Source: Paenibacillus_E qinlingensis (lineage in GTDB: Bacteria > Bacillota > Bacilli > Paenibacillales > NBRC-103111). Taken from it: a stretch of DNA of 64,000 nt. Within the stretch, counting starts at the first letter, position 1. Each line of letters starts with the position of its first letter. The position numbers and the translations under genes are program-made. A model generated the notes under the pieces. It saw nothing but the letters and a program-made list of their open reading frames with translations, made no database searches and had not been told where the DNA came from. Below are positions 59,231 to 64,000 of this stretch, piece after piece. The stretch spans positions 558,001 through 622,000 of the forward strand of contig NZ_JAQIVH010000055.1 of NCBI RefSeq assembly GCF_028746185.1, given 5' to 3'.

Positions 59231-60952
59231 TTAAGCGTGGAAATCTTGACCCGAACGAACTTCTTTCACATAGCCAGCGCGGATAACGAAGTCACCGAAG
59301 TGTTCATCACTTTGACGCTCTTTGGCATAATGAGGGATGATCGTTTGCAAGGAATCCAGAATCTCGGATTCACCGATGTTTTCTTTGTACAATTTATTCA
59401 AGCGGTTTCCTGCGAATCCGCCACCAAGGTACATGTTGTACTTGCCTGCCGCTTTACCGATAAACGCGAGTTCAGCTAGCATAGGTCGTGCGCAACCATT
59501 CGGGCAACCTGTCATCCGAATCGTAATTTCCTGCTCACGTAGGCCTACACCTTCAAGAATGGACTCGACTTTCGTAATCAAAGACGGTAGATAACGTTCC
59601 GATTCCGCCATGGCAAGTCCGCAAGTTGGGAACGCAACACACGCCATCGAGTTTCTACGCAATGCGGAATAGTGGAGACCATCCGTAATGCCGTGATCTT
59701 TGATTAGTTCTTCGATTTTCTTCTTTTTCTGAGCGCTTACGCTGCCGATAATCAAGTTTTGGTTCGACGTTAGGCGGAAATCACCCGTGTGAATCTTTGC
59801 AATTTCACGAAGACCTGTCATCAGGCGGTAGTCACCATCATCCATCACGCGACCGTTTTGAATGAACATCGTGAAGTGCCATTTGTTATTGCTTCCTTTT
59901 ACCCAACCGTAACGATCGCCATTGGATTCGAAATGGAAGGCACGAGCTGGCTCAAGGTTCCAACCTAGGCGAGTTTGCAGTTCATTCACGAACCACTCAA
60001 TACCGCGATCGTCGATTGTGTACTTGAAACGAGCATGTTTACGAACGGAACGATCTCCGTAATCGCGTTGGATCATAACTGTTTTCTCCGCTAGATCAAC
60101 AGCCTGCTCTGGCTTAATGAAGCCGATCACTTGCCCAACTTGCGGATACGTTTTGACATCACCATGGGACATCCCCATACCGCCACCGACGGATACGTTA
60201 AAGCCCACCAGACGTCCTTCTTCAATAACCGCGATGTAGCCAAGATCCTGCGAGTAGACGTCTACATCGTTGGAAGGTGGAACGGCGATTCCGATTTTGA
60301 ACTTACGCGGCAAATACACGTGACCGTAAATCGGCTCTTGCTCTTCGCCTTCGCGGCTATCCACGATTTTCTCGCCGTCTAACCAAATCTCATGATACGC
60401 TCTCGTACGCGGGTCCAAGTGGTTCGAGATGCGATTCGCCCACTCATATACCTCGCCATGAATTTCGGATTGATACGGATTGGGGTTACACATAACGTTA
60501 CGATTCACGTCACCGCATGCAGCAAGCGTACTTAGCATGGATGCGTTAACTTCTTGAATCGTTTTCTTCATGTTCCATTTGATCACACCGTGCAATTGAA
60601 ATGATTGACGCGTCGTAAGACGAATCGTCCCGTTCGCGTACTTCTGTGCAACACGATCCATCATCAACCATTGGTCAGCCGTTACGATACCACCAGCAGC
60701 ACGGACGCGCAGCATGAATTGGTAGGCAGGCTCAAGCTTCTGCTTCGCACGTTCGTTACGCAAGTCACGATCGTCTTGCATGTAGCTGCCGTGGAATTTC
60801 ATCAAACGGTTGTCATCCTCGGGGATGGAACCTGTGATGCGATTTTCTAGTGTTTCTTCTAGACTTCCGCGCAAATAATTACTGCGGATTTTAATTTGTT
60901 CAACATCACTATGCGGCGCACTATTCTTCGATAGTAAATTATTTTCTGACAT
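59231..60952 (-). CDS. cysI: Sulfite reductase hemoprotein (beta) subunit
   Basis: The 573-residue protein matches assimilatory NADPH sulfite reductase, which reduces sulfite to sulfide with six electrons on siroheme coupled to a 4Fe-4S cluster. The cluster and heme ligands are in MACVAFPTCGLAMAES and RMTGCPNGCARPMLAE. Siroheme-contacting basic residues lie in NGTIRLTTRQSFQLHG and GDFRLTSNQNLII. It lies 38 bases after cysJ and ends in a strong terminator, forming a cysJI operon. The two catalytic subunits form the full enzyme. Start ATG 60952 has GGAGAAAG upstream. Confidence 0.97.
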   Translation of the reverse strand: MSENNLLSKNSAPHSDVEQIKIRSNYLRGSLEETLENRITGSIPEDDNRLMKFHGSYMQDDRDLRNERAKQKLEPAYQFMLRVRAAGGIVTADQWLMMDRVAQKYANGTIRLTTRQSFQLHGVIKWNMKKTIQEVNASMLSTLAACGDVNRNVMCNPNPYQSEIHGEVYEWANRISNHLDPRTRAYHEIWLDGEKIVDSREGEEQEPIYGHVYLPRKFKIGIAVPPSNDVDVYSQDLGYIAVIEEGRLVGFNVSVGGGMGMSHGDVKTYPQVGQVIGFIKPEQAVDLAEKTVMIQRDYGDRSVRKHARFKYTIDDRGIEWFVNELQTRLGWNLEPARAFHFESNGDRYGWVKGSNNKWHFTMFIQNGRVMDDGDYRLMTGLREIAKIHTGDFRLTSNQNLIIGSVSAQKKKKIEELIKDHGITDGLHYSALRRNSMACVAFPTCGLAMAESERYLPSLITKVESILEGVGLREQEITIRMTGCPNGCARPMLAELAFIGKAAGKYNMYLGGGFAGNRLNKLYKENIGESEILDSLQTIIPHYAKERQSDEHFGDFVIRAGYVKEVRSGQDFHA

Positions 60953-60990
60953 CTTGAGCTTTCTCCTCTCGCGATCGCGGGGATCCCGTT

Positions 60991-62817
60991 TTAATAAACA
61001 TCCCGTTGATAACGTTTTTGCTGTTGCATGTTAGCCAAATATTGCACGGCTTCTTCGTTATTTAATCCGCCCTCTTGCTCAATAATCGTGAGCAGCGCAG
61101 CATTCACATCGTGTGCCATTTTCTTCTCGTCACCGCAAATATAGACAACAGCGCCTTCTTGCAGCCATTGATAAAGCTCGCGGCTTTTCTCTAGCATGCG
61201 GTTCTGAACGTATACCTTTTGATCCGTATCACGGGAGAAGGCTACGTCTAGTTTGGTTAGAACACCATCTTTCAACCAACGCTGCCATTCAACTTGATAC
61301 AAGAAGTCTGTAGCGAAGTGTTGATCCCCGTAGAATAACCATGTTTTACCGTCTGCACCCGTCTCTTCTCTCTCTGCAAGGAAAGATCGGAATGGCGCTA
61401 CGCCAGTACCTGGTCCAATCATGATAATTGGCGTTTCTGGGCTCTCAGGCAATTTGAAGTTCGGGTTGCTCTGAATGTATACCGGCAATGCTGCACCTGA
61501 TAGTGCGCGCTCAGCCAAGTGAACGGAACAAACACCATAACGATTACGTCCATTCGCCTCATAGCGAACCGAACGCACGGTGATGTGCACTTCATCCGGT
61601 GAAGCTTTGGATGAACTTGCAATCGAATACAAACGAGCAGGCAATTTACGAAGCACGGCTACGAATTGACTAGCAGACACACCTTGTAAGGAGAAGTCTT
61701 GCACTAAATCTAATAAATCGCGGCCAGCGATGTACGATTTCAGCTCAGCTTCATTGCCCGGGGCAACAAGCGCTTGGAGCTTCTCATTTGACGTCAGCTT
61801 TGCCACTTGCTCCAGCAAAGGTTTCGTCAGTACAGTAATTTCGAAGTTACGGGTAAGCGCTTCTTGTAATGGACGCTCTTCCCCATTTTTGTTAACAGCA
61901 ACTGGCGTGCTAGCATTCCAGTCCATCGCTTGAATCAGTTCATTAACAAGACGCGGATGATTCTCAGGGAATACCCCTAAGCTATCACCTGGTTCATATT
62001 GCAAGTTGGAACCTTCTAAAGAGATTTCCACATGGCGCGTTTCACGATCGGAGCCGCGGCCATTCAAGTTCAAGTTCTCAAGCACTTCCGCTTGGAACGG
62101 GTTCGTTCTGGAGTATTCCGACTCCGTGGAAGGGGAACTTCCTGCCGCAGCAGTTGAACCACTAACTACAGCACTAGCTGATGAAGCGGTTAGAGCACCC
62201 AGTACACCAGAAACCCAAGCCGCAGCCGGCTCATCAAAGTCAACATCGCAATCAACACGATCAGTTAATGACTTGGCACCAAGCTCCTGCAAACGCTTAT
62301 CAAAATCTTTACCTGTTTGACAGAAGAATTCATACGACGTATCACCCAAGGAAAGAACGGAATAACGAAGTTCTTCTAATTGAGGTGCTCTTTTACTATG
62401 AAGGAATTCGTAGAATGAGATCGCATTATCCGGTGGATCGCCTTCGCCATGTGTACTAACGATCATAAGAAGGTTTTGGACCTTTTTCAAATTATTCGGT
62501 TTGAAGTCACTCATTGAGGAAAGCGTTACTTGGAACGATTGCTCTTCTAGCTTCTTCGCCAGCTTCTTAGCTAAACCATGAGAATTACCTGTTTGGGATC
62601 CGAATAGTACGGTTACTTCTTTGGAAATGACAGGTTGACTAGCTGCAGCCGTAGGTACGGAAGCAACAGGAGCTGTCGCAGAAGTTGTCGAACCTTGTTG
62701 AGCAGTTAAATATCCACTCAGCCAAATACGTTGAGTATCCGTTAACGTTGGTAGGACGCGATTGAGCAATTCAACTTGCTCTTGGTTAAAAGGACTGTTT
62801 AAGACTTGAAGTTCCAA
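60991..62817 (-). CDS. cysJ: Sulfite reductase flavoprotein (alpha) subunit
   Basis: This 608-residue protein has a short N-terminal extension (LQVLNSPFNQEQVELLNRVL), a flavodoxin domain (TVLFGSQTGNSHGLAKKLA for FMN), an FAD-binding domain (PARLYSIASSSKASPDEVHITV, GVCSVHL), and a C-terminal NADPH domain (IMIGPGTGVAPFRSFLAER, LFYGDQH, YICGDEKKMAHDVNAAL). TTG 62817 is the preferred start, six bases after GAGGTGG and at the usual family N-terminus; the frame extends to 62883. It passes electrons from NADPH to CysI. Downstream cysI is co-transcribed. Confidence 0.96.
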   Translation of the reverse strand: MELQVLNSPFNQEQVELLNRVLPTLTDTQRIWLSGYLTAQQGSTTSATAPVASVPTAAASQPVISKEVTVLFGSQTGNSHGLAKKLAKKLEEQSFQVTLSSMSDFKPNNLKKVQNLLMIVSTHGEGDPPDNAISFYEFLHSKRAPQLEELRYSVLSLGDTSYEFFCQTGKDFDKRLQELGAKSLTDRVDCDVDFDEPAAAWVSGVLGALTASSASAVVSGSTAAAGSSPSTESEYSRTNPFQAEVLENLNLNGRGSDRETRHVEISLEGSNLQYEPGDSLGVFPENHPRLVNELIQAMDWNASTPVAVNKNGEERPLQEALTRNFEITVLTKPLLEQVAKLTSNEKLQALVAPGNEAELKSYIAGRDLLDLVQDFSLQGVSASQFVAVLRKLPARLYSIASSSKASPDEVHITVRSVRYEANGRNRYGVCSVHLAERALSGAALPVYIQSNPNFKLPESPETPIIMIGPGTGVAPFRSFLAEREETGADGKTWLFYGDQHFATDFLYQVEWQRWLKDGVLTKLDVAFSRDTDQKVYVQNRMLEKSRELYQWLQEGAVVYICGDEKKMAHDVNAALLTIIEQEGGLNNEEAVQYLANMQQQKRYQRDVY

Positions 62818-62980
62818 CAAAATCCACCTCATCAGCATGTATTGATAAGCTTTGCTATTTTTCGCACTATTTTTACTCTCCATTGAAAACTATCATAGTG
62901 CGCACCGTAGGTCAATTAGAATCATCTTATGAGACTTATAAGCGGAATTGATATATGGTTAAATGAGCACTTTTCATGCA

Positions 62981-63007
62981 AAAAATGACCCCAAAATGGG
63001 GTCATTT
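62981..63007 (-). terminator. Terminator after the sugar permease operon
   Basis: AAATGACCCCA and TGGGGTCATTT form a perfect 11-bp stem around a 3-base loop. The minus strand continues TTGC. Confidence 0.9.
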
Positions 63008-63113
63008 CTCTTCAATCCGGGTTGGAAGACACAAATAGCTCCGAATTAGTACACGAAATAGACTAACTCTGTATCTAAAGTGCCTACCTCCCCCACGGCT
63101 GATGAGGAACGTA

Positions 63114-63941
63114 TTATCCTTTCACAGCTCCGTCCATGAGACCTGCGAATACGTATCGCTGGAAAAATAGGTAAATGAGCACAGTCGGAAGCATGATAAT
63201 CAGGATCGCTGCGGCAAGCTCATTCCAATAGGAAGCGCGCTCCCCTACGAAAGACATGAGGGCCGTAGACAGCGTGTGCAGCTTCTTCGCAGGCATATAT
63301 AAGAATGGAATATACATGTCATTCATGATCTCCACTGTTTTAATAATCGCCAACGTTGCGGTTGCAGGAACCATAAGCGGAAATATAATCGAGCGGAAAA
63401 TGCGGAAGTATGAGGCACCGTCCATCATGGCACTTTCATCCAGCTGGTTGGAGATTTTCTCCATGAATTGCAGATAGATGAAGATTTGCAGGAGATCCGT
63501 CCCCGCATAAATTAAGGTTGGTGCGTACAACGTGTTGTACAAGCCCAGCGCTTTAATAATTTGAAACCTAGCCACCTCTGTGGTGTAAAAGGGAACGACC
63601 ATCGCGACCGTGAACAGCGCGAAAATCAGTTTTTTCAACCGGAAATCGAATCGATTTAAAATATAGGCTGTCATGGTGCCCAAAATCATATTTAACACGA
63701 CGCTCACAACGATGAGAATAAACGTATTTTTAAACCCTGTCAGAATATCTCCTTTAATAAACGCTGTTTTCAAATTTCCCAGGTAAAAGCTGTCCGGAAT
63801 AGCTATCGGAGATGAGGCAGCAAGCTCTGCAGCAGGCTTCAGAGAGGCAAATAGTACCAGGAACAAGGGAATGAGCACGATAACCGTGATACACGCAAAT
63901 ACGAGGTAATACAGCGGCTTTAATCTCGAGCTGATTGTCAT
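63114..63941 (-). CDS. Carbohydrate ABC transporter permease, MalG type
   Basis: This 275-residue inner-membrane protein has six helices and the EAA loop DESAMMDGASYFRIFRSIIFPLMVP, in which the first residues depart from the usual EAA. Its ATG overlaps the stop codon of a MalF-type permease gene that continues past the window edge (ATGA at 63938-63941). It is the last gene of its operon. The substrate is unknown; the binding protein must lie beyond the window. Confidence 0.93.
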   Translation of the reverse strand: MTISSRLKPLYYLVFACITVIVLIPLFLVLFASLKPAAELAASSPIAIPDSFYLGNLKTAFIKGDILTGFKNTFILIVVSVVLNMILGTMTAYILNRFDFRLKKLIFALFTVAMVVPFYTTEVARFQIIKALGLYNTLYAPTLIYAGTDLLQIFIYLQFMEKISNQLDESAMMDGASYFRIFRSIIFPLMVPATATLAIIKTVEIMNDMYIPFLYMPAKKLHTLSTALMSFVGERASYWNELAAAILIIMLPTVLIYLFFQRYVFAGLMDGAVKG

Positions 63942-64000
63942 GCTTCACCGCCTCTTGCAGCTTGAAAAATTTTCTTTTGCACATAACTGAACACGATAAT
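63938..64000 (-). CDS. ABC transporter permease, MalF type, 3' end
   Basis: Only the last 20 residues (IIVFSYVQKKIFQAARGGEA) and the stop codon are inside the window. A final membrane helix and a short basic cytoplasmic tail ending before an ATGA overlap with a MalG-type permease are typical of MalF-type partners. The assignment rests on position and this short tail. Confidence 0.75.
   Translation of the reverse strand: MIVFSYVQKKIFQAARGGEA

Overview
The window looks like chromosomal DNA of an endospore-forming, low-to-mid GC Firmicute, most likely Paenibacillus or a close relative. The grounds are a spoVA-type sporulation cluster, strong GGAGG ribosome binding sites with frequent GTG and TTG starts, many AraC regulators, a YesM/YesN-type sensor pair beside a sugar ABC importer, and sugar importers without their own ATPase. 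No tRNA, rRNA, CRISPR array or complete prophage was seen. An 11-base N gap lies at 40228-40238.

Layout. 1-2042: spoVAD (cut by the window edge), spoVAC, a DUF421-DUF1657 fusion (2Duf type) and a divergent DUF1657 gene, resembling the mobile spoVA2mob operon. 2091-4946: two small proteins, a C1 peptidase, a DUF6081-like protein and a UbiA prenyltransferase. 5121-12214: a pectin/rhamnogalacturonan block (rhaM, kdgF, GH4 alpha-galacturonidase, AraC regulator, kduI, a DeoR regulator, kduD, a sugar isomerase/epimerase). An 11-bp motif, TGTTCATATGG, recurs before kdgF and araC, with a variant before kduI, so this looks like one small regulon. 12377-14724: a HbpS/GlcG-like protein, a small protein and a flavin (LLM) oxidoreductase. 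14815-20210: a four-gene operon joining an SsuD-like monooxygenase to a carbohydrate ABC importer, with a divergent AraC regulator. 21256-23756: an arabinose/fucose isomerase-like protein and an AraC regulator. 24311-30970: a sensor kinase, importer and response regulator set. 31808-37212: mixed housekeeping and unknown genes, including chorismate mutase-DAHP synthase. 37338-40095: a secreted beta-helix protein with a good cre site, and an AraC regulator. 40325-44957: a Tat export cassette. 45329-47867: an MrpR-like gene, a DMT exporter and an iron alcohol dehydrogenase. 48012-58601: a 1729-residue Ser/Thr-kinase/AAA/histidine-kinase hybrid, an FAD desaturase-like enzyme, a chemotaxis receptor and a PASTA pseudokinase. 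59231-62817: cysJI. 63114-64000: two sugar permeases, one cut by the window edge.

The two observations most likely to be new are as follows. (1) Two tandem arrays of unrelated sequence (20690-21250 and 31098-31626) share a 52-bp period and a palindrome in each unit. In the first array, base changes tend to preserve pairing. (2) A self-contained cassette at 40325-43989 carries a Tat-exported FAD amine oxidase, a secreted RidA-like imine deaminase, its own TatA and TatC, and a short TnrA/GlnR-like regulator. The intergenic region has two inverted copies of a TnrA-like box. This suggests nitrogen-controlled amine oxidation outside the cytoplasm.
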